This document shows, in pieces, positions 34,618 through 43,936 of a stretch of DNA of 62,601 bases (within the stretch, counting starts at the first letter, position 1; the number at the start of each line of letters is the position of its first letter). Position numbers and translations under genes: made by a program. The stretch spans positions 1-62,601 of the forward strand of contig CAZVRJ010000012.1 of assembly GCA_964629885.1 (NCBI GenBank), in the 5' to 3' direction. Below the pieces are notes generated by a model. It saw only the letters and a program-made list of their open reading frames with translations. It ran no database searches and had not been told where the DNA came from. This stretch comes from CAYWCV01 sp964629885. Its GTDB lineage: Bacteria > Bacteroidota > Rhodothermia > Balneolales > CAYWCV01.

Positions 34618-36963
34618 ATGAAAATCACCCGCCTGCTATTTTTTTTACCCACGCTGATACTTTTTTCGAACTGCACAACAACGACTGAGAGGGAAATGAC
34701 CGCGCTTCCGGTCATCGAAAAGACTTCGGGTAATCACATCATCCATTTCAGCAATAAGAAGGGAAGCTTTTGGTCGGCCGAATCGCGTAGTTACAACTCG
34801 CATTGGAGCACCGGATACGTTAGCCATCGGGAGCGGATATTTGGCGACATCATTATTCACATTGACGGCAATCTACTGCCTCGGAATGCATCCAAAATTA
34901 TTTACAATCCACTCTCATTTGAGAGACATTACCAAGCAGGCCTCATTGAGAAGTATTTTATGCCCGATGGCCAAGATGTTCTCATCGTCCAATTGCAAGG
35001 TCATGCGGCCAATACGTTAAAGTTTTCCATCGACGATATGGCTGTTCGTGCGAATACCACATCCGACTCATTAGTTTTCGGTGCTTCAAATCTGAGCCTG
35101 CCTCTTCGATACAGCCATAATCGTGACCTAAGCGTCCAGGTATTAGGTGGAACAATTGCCGAAGCATTAGTGGAGAATAGTTCGGTACTACAGATGGATA
35201 TTCGTCCTGATTCTGAAATAGTCACCGTAATTCTTCAGGTAGGTGATGGGGAACTTACTCTAACACATCTCGACATCGAAGAGCTGATCGATGCGAAACG
35301 AACGAGAATTGAGGCACTGGCATCATCAACCCGGTTTATAACGGATAATTCTAGACTGAACGATGCCTGGGTTTGGGCATTGAGTTCGTTCGATGCATTG
35401 AACATGGACGAGGTTGGCACAGGATTGGGTAAAGGTATTTACGCCGGATATCCATGGTTTCAGGACTACTGGGGCAGGGATTCGTTCATAGCCCTGCGAG
35501 CCCTCACTGTAACAGGCCAGTTTCAGTTAGCTGCCGATAATTTGGAGTCGTTCCTCAAATTTCAAAATCTGGATTCAACCAGTCTCAATTTTGGGAAGAT
35601 CCCCAACCGCGTTCGTCCGGACGAAATCATCTACAATACTGCAGATGCAACACCTCGATTTATCATCGAGGCCGATCGTTATGTTGCCTATTCGGGCGAT
35701 ACCGCTTTTGCGAGAAGAATATTTCCGAATATTGATGCTGCCATCAGAGGAACAATCAAGTACCGCATCGATTCAAACGCGCTGCTGACTCACGGTGCAG
35801 CCGACACGTGGATGGATGCCGTCGGACCCAATGGCCCTTATTCACCACGTGGCGACAGAGCGGTCGACATCCAGGCGCTGTGGATTGATGCACTTAGTGC
35901 CGCTTCGAACATAGCCCGATTCAAGAGGGGAGAGTCGGCAGAGCAGCTTACGATACTTGTAAATACAACTAGAGTAACAGCTGTCGAAACCTTTCAAGCT
36001 ATGTTCCGAAATGCGAATGCAAGCGATATTGAAAGTGCCAATCCATTTTTATTTGATGCAGTTGGTCGTGATGGATCGCCATCGAGCGAGTTGCGGCCCA
36101 ATCTCCTTTTTGCGACGCATTTAGTACCAGGTACAAAAACAAAGCATGATATCACACTCCAAGCCACCAGTCGTCTTGGCACACCGTGGGGTATTTCGTC
36201 TCTCGATACGTCCGACCCGAAGTTCTTGGCATATCACAAGGCGGAGCCTCTTTACGAGCAAGATGCATCTTACCATAATGGAATCGTCTGGCTATGGAAC
36301 TCTGGTATTTGGATCGAGATGCTTCTAAGGCATGGTATGGTTGAGCAAGCTTGGGATGTAACTCGCAATTATGTAGACATCATGCTCGATAACATAACGC
36401 TAGGAACACTACCTGAGTTGATCGACTCCAAGCCGAGGGAGGGGGTCTTCAGAACGACATACCCGGATGCTGAAAATTTTGCAGGCATATCGAGGTTGGA
36501 TCAGATGAGCCTTCGTAATGAAGCCGAGGTCGACTCAAGTATACCGGCTTTGTCTGGCACTTGGTCGCAGGCATGGAGCCTTTCAGAGCTCATCAGAAAC
36601 ATTGCGGAAGATTATGTTGGATTGCGATATGAGGCGGATGCAGGCTTTGTTCTAAAGCCAAAAATGCCAAACGAGTGGGGCAATGTGATGGCTACACGAA
36701 AATTCGCGGGCTACGACCTTGAGCTTCGAAGAGTAACTTCGAACGGCAAGGTAACTTGGCTGATCAGAGTAGAGGGTTCTGGAAAAGCTACTCCAGTACC
36801 GCTTGTATTCATGGTGCCGGATATGGATCACCCAGTAGTGCTCGAACTCAACGGCGGTGAGCAAAGGTACGAAATCAGGGAATCTCGCGGCAAAGTAGCC
36901 ATCATCATGAACAACGAGGTCATAGAACCGGAACCCGCACCTCCATCCATTTGGTTGGAGTAA
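34618..36963 (+). CDS. Lipoprotein amylo-alpha-1,6-glucosidase-like enzyme
   Basis: The 781-residue product starts at the ATG at 34618 and carries a lipobox (LFSNC, C19), so it is a lipid-anchored envelope enzyme. The C-terminal ~500 residues form an (alpha/alpha)6 barrel of the glycogen-debranching/GH15-GH133 kind: YPWFQDYWGRDSFIALRAL near residue 280-298, HGAADTWMDAVG.NGPYSPRG near 390-410 with the likely acid/base aspartates, and HNGIVWLWNSGIW near 560. The N-terminal part is a beta-rich domain. It would hydrolyse alpha-glucosidic linkages in oligosaccharides. Its placement divergent to the PocR-AraC regulator suggests control by it. It ends 10 bases from the convergent subtilisin gene, with no terminator seen. 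Confidence 0.85.
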   Translation: MKITRLLFFLPTLILFSNCTTTTEREMTALPVIEKTSGNHIIHFSNKKGSFWSAESRSYNSHWSTGYVSHRERIFGDIIIHIDGNLLPRNASKIIYNPLSFERHYQAGLIEKYFMPDGQDVLIVQLQGHAANTLKFSIDDMAVRANTTSDSLVFGASNLSLPLRYSHNRDLSVQVLGGTIAEALVENSSVLQMDIRPDSEIVTVILQVGDGELTLTHLDIEELIDAKRTRIEALASSTRFITDNSRLNDAWVWALSSFDALNMDEVGTGLGKGIYAGYPWFQDYWGRDSFIALRALTVTGQFQLAADNLESFLKFQNLDSTSLNFGKIPNRVRPDEIIYNTADATPRFIIEADRYVAYSGDTAFARRIFPNIDAAIRGTIKYRIDSNALLTHGAADTWMDAVGPNGPYSPRGDRAVDIQALWIDALSAASNIARFKRGESAEQLTILVNTTRVTAVETFQAMFRNANASDIESANPFLFDAVGRDGSPSSELRPNLLFATHLVPGTKTKHDITLQATSRLGTPWGISSLDTSDPKFLAYHKAEPLYEQDASYHNGIVWLWNSGIWIEMLLRHGMVEQAWDVTRNYVDIMLDNITLGTLPELIDSKPREGVFRTTYPDAENFAGISRLDQMSLRNEAEVDSSIPALSGTWSQAWSLSELIRNIAEDYVGLRYEADAGFVLKPKMPNEWGNVMATRKFAGYDLELRRVTSNGKVTWLIRVEGSGKATPVPLVFMVPDMDHPVVLELNGGEQRYEIRESRGKVAIIMNNEVIEPEPAPPSIWLE

Positions 36964-36973
36964 CGTTTTAGCT

Positions 36974-39900
36974 CTATTTAACCAATGTCATCTTCCGAGC
37001 TTGACGGAAGCTCGGTGTGCTGATTTGATACAGATACAATCCGCTCGACATTCCGCTCATGTCGATTACCAATGAGTGATTTCCGGGACTCAATACGCCC
37101 AAGTCGACAGATTTGATCCTTTGTCCGGTCACCGAAAAGACATCGACTCTAACTGGCTCAGTAGCCCCAATGCCAAAGCTGATGGTTGTGGCAGGATTGA
37201 ATGGGTTTGGATAATTTTGATTCAGCACCCACTCATGTGGCAAAACATCATCCTCCAATGCTGTAGCCTCTATCACCGAAGTGAAACTTCGTCGTGGTGA
37301 CCATGGGCCCCATCCCTCCCCATTCATGGCCGAAACGCGCCAGTACCAAATTTGCCCATATCCGTACACTGGGAGCCATAAGGGTGATGAGTTGACCAAA
37401 CTATCAGTAACGATTTTTGTAAAATCGCCGTCGAGCGCCAGTTGTACACGATAGTTGTGCACTGTGTCGGTGCTCTCCCAAGCAAGCTCGATTCGTTCGT
37501 CAAATACGAATTGTCGTGACGAGGGGCTCAATAATTTCGGCGACATCGGTGGATCTAAAATATGCTCGCCATTAGTGATTAAGAGGGCCGGGGAGATCAA
37601 TTGCTCAAAGATTGTTTCGTTTATACCACCAATACCGACGCTTACGTCGAAATATCCGGCAGCTAATCCATCCGGCAAAGCATATTGAACGACACGAGTA
37701 CTGCCTCGGTTTGAAACGGTACTAGTCAATGTGAATGCCTCCTGGCTGGTCCAATGATGAATCGTTACTACAGGGCTTAGGTCGCAACTCCTGCTCTCAA
37801 TAACAATACTGGCGTCTGATGAGAGTTCAGCCACCTGAATCGGATTTCCAAACGCGTCCAGAATGGCGAATCGATCGGTACAATTTTGTGCGGCATCGAT
37901 AGCCGCTTTGTGCAATGGGACAGTTATCGTAGTAATCTGTTGTCGATTTCTTAACCAAGTATCAGTACGGGTCAGATTCAGCCTGTAACCATCGCCAGAT
38001 ATGCTCTGGGTGATCCAGTCATCTGAATGGATGCTTCCAATTTTCGGGATACCGTTCTTGACCGTTCTGTCTAAGATTGTTCTAAGGTTGGGGTCTACGA
38101 TCTCCAATTGCAGCTGACCAACCCGCATTTCACGATTCCAACCTAAAAACCAAGTGTTGCTGGTCGGAATGTTGATTTCGGTGTCTGTTAATGCCATGGA
38201 TCCAGCGCTCCAGCTGTCTGGACCTGCACCTAACACAAGTTGCTCACCACTGTAGGGAATCATCCACTCACGAGATGATGGGACATTGGGTAGTTTAAGC
38301 ACGAGCGAGTCGGTAAGGGTGAGATGGACAGACGGGGTTATAAGTATTGCAGCGTCTTTTTCAGGGTCAAATTGATTAGCCTCCATTGTATAGATATTGT
38401 CGTACTGGCCACGAAACGGTGCAAAATCAGCTCTGGGGTTTGCAATTAAGTGCTCTGTTCTGTTCCATGGATTCTCCATTAGATATCTGAGCCAACTTGG
38501 TGGATTAAACGCGTTTCCGCCGGTAGTCTCATAAAATCGAATAAATGATGCTTTCGTCACGCCAGATGGCATCATATAGCGCCAATTGACCGGTTTGAAT
38601 TCAACGCCACCCTTGCGCATGAGCATATTGCCATCTATTCCTCCCTCGAATCGGAAGGGGAATCTCAAGTATTCGTACTTGGTCGGGGCTCCGTAAGCCA
38701 CATGGCTGACCTCATAGAGCACGTTGGAGCTGATAGTTGATATTTGGTGTTGAATGACCAGAGCGGGCACCTCTGGGCATGAGCGCTCGTACTGATATGT
38801 TAATCCCAAGTTGGAAGATTTATGCCTCAAAAATTCGCGAGAGTAACCACAGGCACCAACAAAGTTGCCGTTTGGATCTGTAAGTTCGTACCGGAGGGTG
38901 TTCTTCGCATCTGAGTCCAAAACAATCCGTTTGGTAGCCCCTTCAACAATAACTCCCTCGATAATCCACTTTGTCGCATCGGCGTCTCGAATGGCCCAGA
39001 TATCGTACATACCTGCTCCTGTCTCAATCGAGAAGGTTCGACCAGGATTACCTCGAAAATCAAACCCTCCTTTTTGGTCGTGGATCACCACCAAACTTGG
39101 TGGACTTTGAAATTCAAACTCAATTTGGGATGGTCGTGCCACTATAATCGGGATAATAACAGTGTCGCTCTCGGCAAATACCAGTTGTATGGATCCCAAA
39201 TAGATTGGTGGGGTTTCTGCAGGGAAAGCCACCATGCCAGGGTCGATCTGAATACGAATTGGAAGCTCGATTTTTCCGGAAGCCGGTACTATAGAATTAC
39301 TTTGGGCAATAATAGATACACCAACGGGTGCATCTATTGTGATGGATGCACTTCTCGCAACATTGCTGAAATTCCAAATGGATAGTGTTTCATCGAGGGT
39401 CTGCAATCCTCCACCAACCTCTATTTCGCCAACTTTGGTACCGATCGATGTCGGATGTGCAGCAATTTGGGAGTAGCTTGTGATATCCGTATTGGCCAAG
39501 CCCATTCCAGTGTGCCATAATGGTTGACTGAGTGTGTTTGAGGATTGGATGATCCTGCTTCGGATCGCCAAAACGTCGGCTTGTGGCATCAACTCTTTCG
39601 TAAGAGCAGCCAATCCAGCTACATATGGTGCAGCCATAGAGGTACCACTTAGCCGAATGTGTCCACCACCGAGCGCTGCAGAAAGAATGTTCACCCCCGG
39701 TGCGCTGATATCTGGTTTCATCGTGAAACTGCTGCGAACGGGTCCACGTGAGCTAAACCTTGCGACTGTACTGTTTGCATCGAGAGCTCCGACCGTTAAG
39801 GTAAGCTCTTCACTACCTGGCGAACTGATTGTCCCCCAATGAGGACCACTGTTACCAGCCGAAGCTACAACCAAGACCCCCTGTTTCACCGCCTCACGGA

Positions 39901-40741
39901 CAGCAAGGTTCAGTGGATTGTTGGGTGGGACTCCTGTTGCACCAAGACTCATGTTGATGATGTGTGCCCCATCTTGCACGGCTCGTTCAATTGCCTCGAT
40001 CGTGCTTGCCATTGTGCCAGACCCTATAGCGTTAAGGGCGCGGTAGGCTAGGATTTTGGCTCCTTGGGCCACACCCGATGATGCGCCTGTCCCAGCGGCG
40101 ATGCCGGCAACGTGGGTGCCGTGACCATTTTCGTCGAATGGATCTGGGTCGTCGTCGATAATGTCGTAACCTCCTATCACCCTGCATTGCACGCCGAAGC
40201 AACCTCCCAAATCTGGGTGAGTGTAATCGACTCCAGTATCAATGATGGCGATGATGACTCCTTGCCCAGTTAGTCCATTATGATTTGCGACTCGCTTGGG
40301 TTGCATCTGAGTGCTTGCTTCAATCCGGAGTGTTGGATTGATCCGAACCTCGTAATTATGATCGATGTAGCTGATGTAAGAGTGACCTAATAATGATGGC
40401 AGAATTCTTGCAGGAGCAGAAAATGCAGCTCCGTTTATCAACTGAAGTGGTTTGATCCATGTATCGGTTAGTTTTGATGGACCATAGTAGTTTGCTATTG
40501 CTAATTTCAAGTCGTGCTCAAATACGCTGGCAAGCGCCTGTTTATTTGGGATGTGTGACGAAAAAACGACTATCCATTCTTGTGTGGAGTCGGGAGGGGC
40601 CGACAAGAAATTTACGAGTTCAGACTTAACAGGGGACGAAATCTGGTAGGCGGTCTGCTGCGAGTTTGCGGCAGTTGTAGCCAATGCCACAAGAAGCAGG
40701 CTTAGTAAGTATCTTATAAGAAATAGTGGTCGATTCAGCAA
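36974..40741 (-). CDS. Secreted subtilisin-family serine protease with T9SS sorting domain
   Basis: The 1255-residue protein is an S8 peptidase. The catalytic triad is visible: D168 (IIDTGVDYTHPDLGG), H207 (NGHGTHVAG) and S368 (GTSMAAPYVAG), with oxyanion N297 (ASAGNSGP). A signal peptide and a prodomain (about 30-140) precede it. After the protease lie several beta-rich domains (about 430-1090), a fibronectin-like domain and a T9SS sorting domain (about 1170-1255: NQNYPNPFNPATTI, SSGLYLYQI). The only available start is a TTG at 40741; no ATG lies nearby in frame, so the start is less sure than the body. It would act as an extracellular or surface protease. Confidence 0.9.
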   Translation of the reverse strand: MLNRPLFLIRYLLSLLLVALATTAANSQQTAYQISSPVKSELVNFLSAPPDSTQEWIVVFSSHIPNKQALASVFEHDLKLAIANYYGPSKLTDTWIKPLQLINGAAFSAPARILPSLLGHSYISYIDHNYEVRINPTLRIEASTQMQPKRVANHNGLTGQGVIIAIIDTGVDYTHPDLGGCFGVQCRVIGGYDIIDDDPDPFDENGHGTHVAGIAAGTGASSGVAQGAKILAYRALNAIGSGTMASTIEAIERAVQDGAHIINMSLGATGVPPNNPLNLAVREAVKQGVLVVASAGNSGPHWGTISSPGSEELTLTVGALDANSTVARFSSRGPVRSSFTMKPDISAPGVNILSAALGGGHIRLSGTSMAAPYVAGLAALTKELMPQADVLAIRSRIIQSSNTLSQPLWHTGMGLANTDITSYSQIAAHPTSIGTKVGEIEVGGGLQTLDETLSIWNFSNVARSASITIDAPVGVSIIAQSNSIVPASGKIELPIRIQIDPGMVAFPAETPPIYLGSIQLVFAESDTVIIPIIVARPSQIEFEFQSPPSLVVIHDQKGGFDFRGNPGRTFSIETGAGMYDIWAIRDADATKWIIEGVIVEGATKRIVLDSDAKNTLRYELTDPNGNFVGACGYSREFLRHKSSNLGLTYQYERSCPEVPALVIQHQISTISSNVLYEVSHVAYGAPTKYEYLRFPFRFEGGIDGNMLMRKGGVEFKPVNWRYMMPSGVTKASFIRFYETTGGNAFNPPSWLRYLMENPWNRTEHLIANPRADFAPFRGQYDNIYTMEANQFDPEKDAAILITPSVHLTLTDSLVLKLPNVPSSREWMIPYSGEQLVLGAGPDSWSAGSMALTDTEINIPTSNTWFLGWNREMRVGQLQLEIVDPNLRTILDRTVKNGIPKIGSIHSDDWITQSISGDGYRLNLTRTDTWLRNRQQITTITVPLHKAAIDAAQNCTDRFAILDAFGNPIQVAELSSDASIVIESRSCDLSPVVTIHHWTSQEAFTLTSTVSNRGSTRVVQYALPDGLAAGYFDVSVGIGGINETIFEQLISPALLITNGEHILDPPMSPKLLSPSSRQFVFDERIELAWESTDTVHNYRVQLALDGDFTKIVTDSLVNSSPLWLPVYGYGQIWYWRVSAMNGEGWGPWSPRRSFTSVIEATALEDDVLPHEWVLNQNYPNPFNPATTISFGIGATEPVRVDVFSVTGQRIKSVDLGVLSPGNHSLVIDMSGMSSGLYLYQISTPSFRQARKMTLVK

Positions 40742-40842
40742 TGTTTTGGAAATTCCCAGCTAATGGCTCAGTCATTGAGGTTTTTTAAGATAACGCAGCA
40801 GTTGTCCATTTCATGCAAAATATGCAGTAAAAAATACCCTGA

Positions 40843-40850
40843 TAAATTTG
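40843..40850 (+). promoter_or_regulatory. Candidate -7 element upstream of rrf2
   Basis: TAAATTTG matches TAnnTTTG and lies 60 bases before the regulator ATG. The 24-base motif at 40876 would then lie just after the predicted start of transcription, a usual place for a repressor. No good -33 element. Confidence 0.35.
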
Positions 40851-40875
40851 GATGGCGAATAAGAAATACATAAAT

Positions 40876-40899
40876 TAAGATAAAATACTCCGCAATATA
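40876..40899 (+). promoter_or_regulatory. Rrf2-box candidate 1 (before rrf2)
   Basis: First copy of a motif that can be aligned over 24 bases without gaps with 41377-41400 and 41478-41501. Shared bases in order are ARGATAAAA, then T and C two bases apart, then AATAT. Located 11 bases before the regulator's ATG, which suggests autoregulation. Confidence 0.6.
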
Positions 40900-40910
40900 T
40901 CAATTGCCTC

Positions 40911-41345
40911 ATGATCCTCTCACAAGCATGCAACTACGGCATCCTGTCGATGCTCTACATTGCGAAAGAATCGAAGCCCGGCGAGTTTATTTCTATCCGA
41001 AAAATCAGTACGGAGCTGAACATCAGTTTTGCATTCCTTACCAAGATTTTGCAGATACTGACGCAGCATGGAATCTTGCACAGTGTGCGAGGTGCTAAAG
41101 GGGGAGTTGCTCTGGCAATGCCCACAACCGAAATCAGCATGTATGATGTGATTAAGGCCATTGATGGAGAGTCCATGTTCATCGATTGCATCCTTGGACT
41201 TCCGGGGTGCGGGGAGCAGAAGCCTTGTCCGTTGCATCACGAATGGGCAAAAATACGAGACGATCTAAAAGGTGCCTTCATCAACAGAGATCTGGCCGAT
41301 GTAACTGTCGATATAAGGGCTCTTGGATTAAGGCTGCATTTGTAA
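40911..41345 (+). CDS. Rrf2-family Fe-S transcription regulator (NsrR/IscR-like)
   Basis: This 144-residue cytoplasmic regulator has the Rrf2 winged helix-turn-helix (ISIRKISTELNISFAFLTK, HSVRGAKGGVALA) and three cysteines, C93, C100 and C106, spaced C-x6-C-x5-C, close to the cluster ligands of NsrR and IscR. NsrR senses nitric oxide through its [4Fe-4S] cluster and IscR senses Fe-S status (family knowledge). Its position directly before the nos genes, and the motif shared by its own promoter and the nos promoter region, suggest that it controls nitrous oxide respiration, either by NO or by Fe-S/redox state. Which signal it reads cannot be told from sequence. Confidence 0.88.
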   Translation: MILSQACNYGILSMLYIAKESKPGEFISIRKISTELNISFAFLTKILQILTQHGILHSVRGAKGGVALAMPTTEISMYDVIKAIDGESMFIDCILGLPGCGEQKPCPLHHEWAKIRDDLKGAFINRDLADVTVDIRALGLRLHL

Positions 41346-41348
41346 AAA

Positions 41349-41365
41349 GTGAAAAAATTTTTCAC
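41349..41365. repeat. Perfect 17-base palindrome between rrf2 and the cytochrome gene
   Basis: GTGAAAAAATTTTTCAC starts 4 bases after the rrf2 stop. It lacks the T-tract of an intrinsic terminator and does not have the N6 or N4 spacing of Crp or Fnr sites. It may be a site for another dimeric regulator. Confidence 0.45.
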
Positions 41366-41376
41366 GTATATTGTAT

Positions 41377-41400
41377 AAGGATAAAATACTACTTAATATA
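41377..41400 (+). promoter_or_regulatory. Rrf2-box candidate 2 (nos promoter region)
   Basis: Second copy of the 24-base motif, 99 bases before the cytochrome ATG. It sits inside a longer dyad whose arms are TTGTATA (41371-41377) and TATACAA (41397-41403). Confidence 0.6.
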
Positions 41401-41477
41401 CAAACAGATTCACCGCACCTAGCCAACCACACATCTCGTTCAAAACTCCGCAAGAATGGCATGTCGTGCTCATTAAT

Positions 41478-41501
41478 TAGGATAAAAACGTACTTAATAT
41501 G
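41478..41501 (+). promoter_or_regulatory. Rrf2-box candidate 3 (overlaps cytochrome start codon)
   Basis: Third copy of the motif. Its last three bases are the ATG of the cytochrome gene, 101 bases (about ten helical turns) after copy 2. A regulator bound here would block transcription through, or initiation at, the nos operon. Confidence 0.55.
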
Positions 41502-41963
41502 AAATACATCATTTACACCCTTGCCCTATTCGGAATGGTTGCCTGCTCGTCAGGTGGAGATTCCAACTCGAACGCATCATCGGCAACCAATGCCTCTTCT
41601 GAGGCCAGCTTGTCTTCATTTCAGATGGAGCATGGCATTGGGCCGGTCACCCAACCAATCAACTATAATGACATCGATCAGGCGATGGTTGGCAGAGGTA
41701 AGGCGATTTTCGACAGTAAGTGCATGTCGTGCCACAAGTTTGGCGATCGATACGTAGGCCCAGACCTAGCCCAGATTATCGAGACTAGAAGTGGCGCCTA
41801 CATCATGAACATGATTCTGAATCCAGCAGAGATGATTCAGAAACACCCAGAGGCAAGGGCGAAACTGGCAGAGTATATGACGCCAATGCCATTTCAGAAC
41901 GTGACGGAGGACGAAGCCAGAGACATCTTAGAGTACCTGCGCTCGCAAAACAACAACCCATAA
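41499..41963 (+). CDS. Lipoprotein monohaem cytochrome c of the nos operon
   Basis: The 154-residue product has a lipobox (VACSSGG, C16), a serine/asparagine-rich linker, and one haem c motif C75-M-S-C78-H79 followed by KFGDRYVGPDL. The distal methionine ligand is probably in EYMTPMPF near residue 127-131. It is therefore a class I cytochrome c tethered to the membrane, and its gene ends 11 bases before nosZ. In clade II nos clusters such cytochromes are the probable electron donors to NosZ (family knowledge). The absence of nosR here fits this role. Confidence 0.88.
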   Translation: MKYIIYTLALFGMVACSSGGDSNSNASSATNASSEASLSSFQMEHGIGPVTQPINYNDIDQAMVGRGKAIFDSKCMSCHKFGDRYVGPDLAQIIETRSGAYIMNMILNPAEMIQKHPEARAKLAEYMTPMPFQNVTEDEARDILEYLRSQNNNP

Positions 41964-41974
41964 TTGTAAAGGCT

Positions 41975-43936
41975 ATGAAAACAAGGATAAAAGTGTCAAC
42001 GATTACCAGCAGGATCATTCCGCTCCTGTTGATGATATCTGTGATCGGTTGCTCTAACAACGGCAATCTTGTCGGATCGGGCGACGCAGCATCTAAAGTG
42101 TATGTCGCACCTGGCGAACATGACGAATTCTATGCATTCTTGTCGGGCGGGTTCAGCGGACAAGTGTCCGTTTATGGTCTGCCATCAGGACGATTGCTTA
42201 AACTGGTTCCCGTTTTTTCGCTGAATCCTGAAAATGGGTATGGCTTCAATGAGGAAACCAAGCCGCTTCTTGAAACATCGTATGGATCCATACCATGGGA
42301 CGACGCCCACCACCCACAGCTGTCGAAAACCAACGGTGAAACCGACGGTAGGTGGCTTTTCATCAATGCAAACAATACCCCGCGTATTGCCCGTATTGAC
42401 TTGACCACATTCGAAACATCCGAAATCATCGAAATTCCGAATACATCAGGTAGCCACGCATCGCCATACCTAACCGAGAACACGGAGTATTTGGTATCGT
42501 CGAGTCGATTCAGTGTTCCAGTTCCGAATGTGGATGTACCCATCGATACGTATAAAGAGAATTTCAAGGGTGTAATTAGCTATATCAGCGTCGATCAAAC
42601 GCATGGTCACATGAAGTTGGCTTTCCAAATAAGGATGCCAGGCTTCAATTACGACTTGTCGCACGCAGGTAAGGGCCCATCGCACGGCTGGTCGTTCTTT
42701 ACGAGCTACAACTCGGAGCAGGCAAATACGCTACTAGAGGTCAATGCATCGCGAAACGACAGAGATTTTATCGCTGCCGTGAACTGGAAGAAAGCCGAAG
42801 AGTACATCGCATCGGGTGGTGGAACCAAAATGGCTGTCGAGTACAGGCACAATTTGGTAGACGAGGGTAGCCGCATCGCTACATCTGTAATGCACAATGA
42901 GGTGCTCATGATTGATCCTGCCGATGTTCCTGGCTTAGTATTCTTCCTACCGACACCGAAATCACCTCATGGCGTTGATGTGGACCCATCTGGCGAGTAC
43001 ATCGTAGCAGGTGGTAAGCTTGCTTCCATCATTCCTGTACACAGTTTCACCAAAATGTTGGCAGCCATCGAGAACAACGATGTGGAGGGTGTTATCGAGG
43101 GGATTCCTGTCCTCAAATATGAAGCTACCATTGCTGGCGAAGTGCAGGACCCAGGTCTTGGACCACTCCACACCGAATTCGATGGCCAGGGTTTCGCATA
43201 TACAACTGCATTCATCTCCTCCGAGATCGTAAAATGGTCGCTGAGTGATTTCAAAGTGGTTGACCGTATTCCTACGTACTACTCTGTTGGTCACCTGATG
43301 ATTCCCGGTGGTGACAGTCGCAAGCCTGACGGCAAATATGTTGTGGCACTGAATAAAATCACAAAGGATCGCTATTTGCCCACAGGCCCAGAGCTCATCC
43401 ATTCGGCTCAATTGTACGATATTAGTGGTCCTAAAATGCAGCTACTGCTCGACTTCCCGGTTATAGGCGAGCCACACTATGCCCAAGCAATTGCTGCCAG
43501 TAAAATCAAGGATAAGCAAGTAAGAATATTCCCGATCGAAACCAACACACACCCCAAAGCCGTTAAGTCGGAGGGTGATGTAAGAGTGGTTCGCAATGGC
43601 AACGAAGTCGAGGTTTACATGACCAAGATCCGAAGCCACTTTGCACCAGACAACATCGAGGGCATCCATTTGGGTGACAAGGTCACATTCTACATCACCA
43701 ACTTAGAGCAGGATTGGGATGTGCCACACGGTTTTGCCATCCAGGGCGCCAATAATGCCGAGCTACTGATCATGCCTGGCGAAACGCGGACCTTTGTTTG
43801 GGTGCCACAGAAAGTGGGAATATTCAGTTTCTACTGCACCGATTTCTGCTCGGCGCTTCACCAAGAAATGACGGGGTACATACGAGTGTCTCCTAAGGGG
43901 GCAAATGTTCCGATTAAGTTCGGAACAGGCAAATAG
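41975..43936 (+). CDS. nosZ: Nitrous oxide reductase NosZ, clade II (Sec-type, lipoprotein-like signal)
   Basis: The 653-residue enzyme reduces N2O to N2 in the periplasm. The N-terminal propeller holds the CuZ histidines: H112-H113 in DDAHHPQ, and further ones in GSHASP, KSPHGVDV, GPLHTEFDG, VGHLMIPGG and GEPHYAQ. The C-terminal cupredoxin CuA domain has a histidine in VPHGFAI and the ligand run C621-x3-C625-x3-H629-x2-M632. The signal has no twin-arginine motif and ends VIGCSN, so export is by Sec with possible lipidation. This, and the nosB-like neighbour, place it in clade II. It follows the cytochrome gene by 11 bases. Confidence 0.96.
   Translation: MKTRIKVSTITSRIIPLLLMISVIGCSNNGNLVGSGDAASKVYVAPGEHDEFYAFLSGGFSGQVSVYGLPSGRLLKLVPVFSLNPENGYGFNEETKPLLETSYGSIPWDDAHHPQLSKTNGETDGRWLFINANNTPRIARIDLTTFETSEIIEIPNTSGSHASPYLTENTEYLVSSSRFSVPVPNVDVPIDTYKENFKGVISYISVDQTHGHMKLAFQIRMPGFNYDLSHAGKGPSHGWSFFTSYNSEQANTLLEVNASRNDRDFIAAVNWKKAEEYIASGGGTKMAVEYRHNLVDEGSRIATSVMHNEVLMIDPADVPGLVFFLPTPKSPHGVDVDPSGEYIVAGGKLASIIPVHSFTKMLAAIENNDVEGVIEGIPVLKYEATIAGEVQDPGLGPLHTEFDGQGFAYTTAFISSEIVKWSLSDFKVVDRIPTYYSVGHLMIPGGDSRKPDGKYVVALNKITKDRYLPTGPELIHSAQLYDISGPKMQLLLDFPVIGEPHYAQAIAASKIKDKQVRIFPIETNTHPKAVKSEGDVRVVRNGNEVEVYMTKIRSHFAPDNIEGIHLGDKVTFYITNLEQDWDVPHGFAIQGANNAELLIMPGETRTFVWVPQKVGIFSFYCTDFCSALHQEMTGYIRVSPKGANVPIKFGTGK

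Noticed and set aside
42962..43411. A 149-residue minus-strand frame inside nosZ
   Set aside because: Antisense to a conserved propeller region with all nosZ motifs in the other strand; no start signal or family match.
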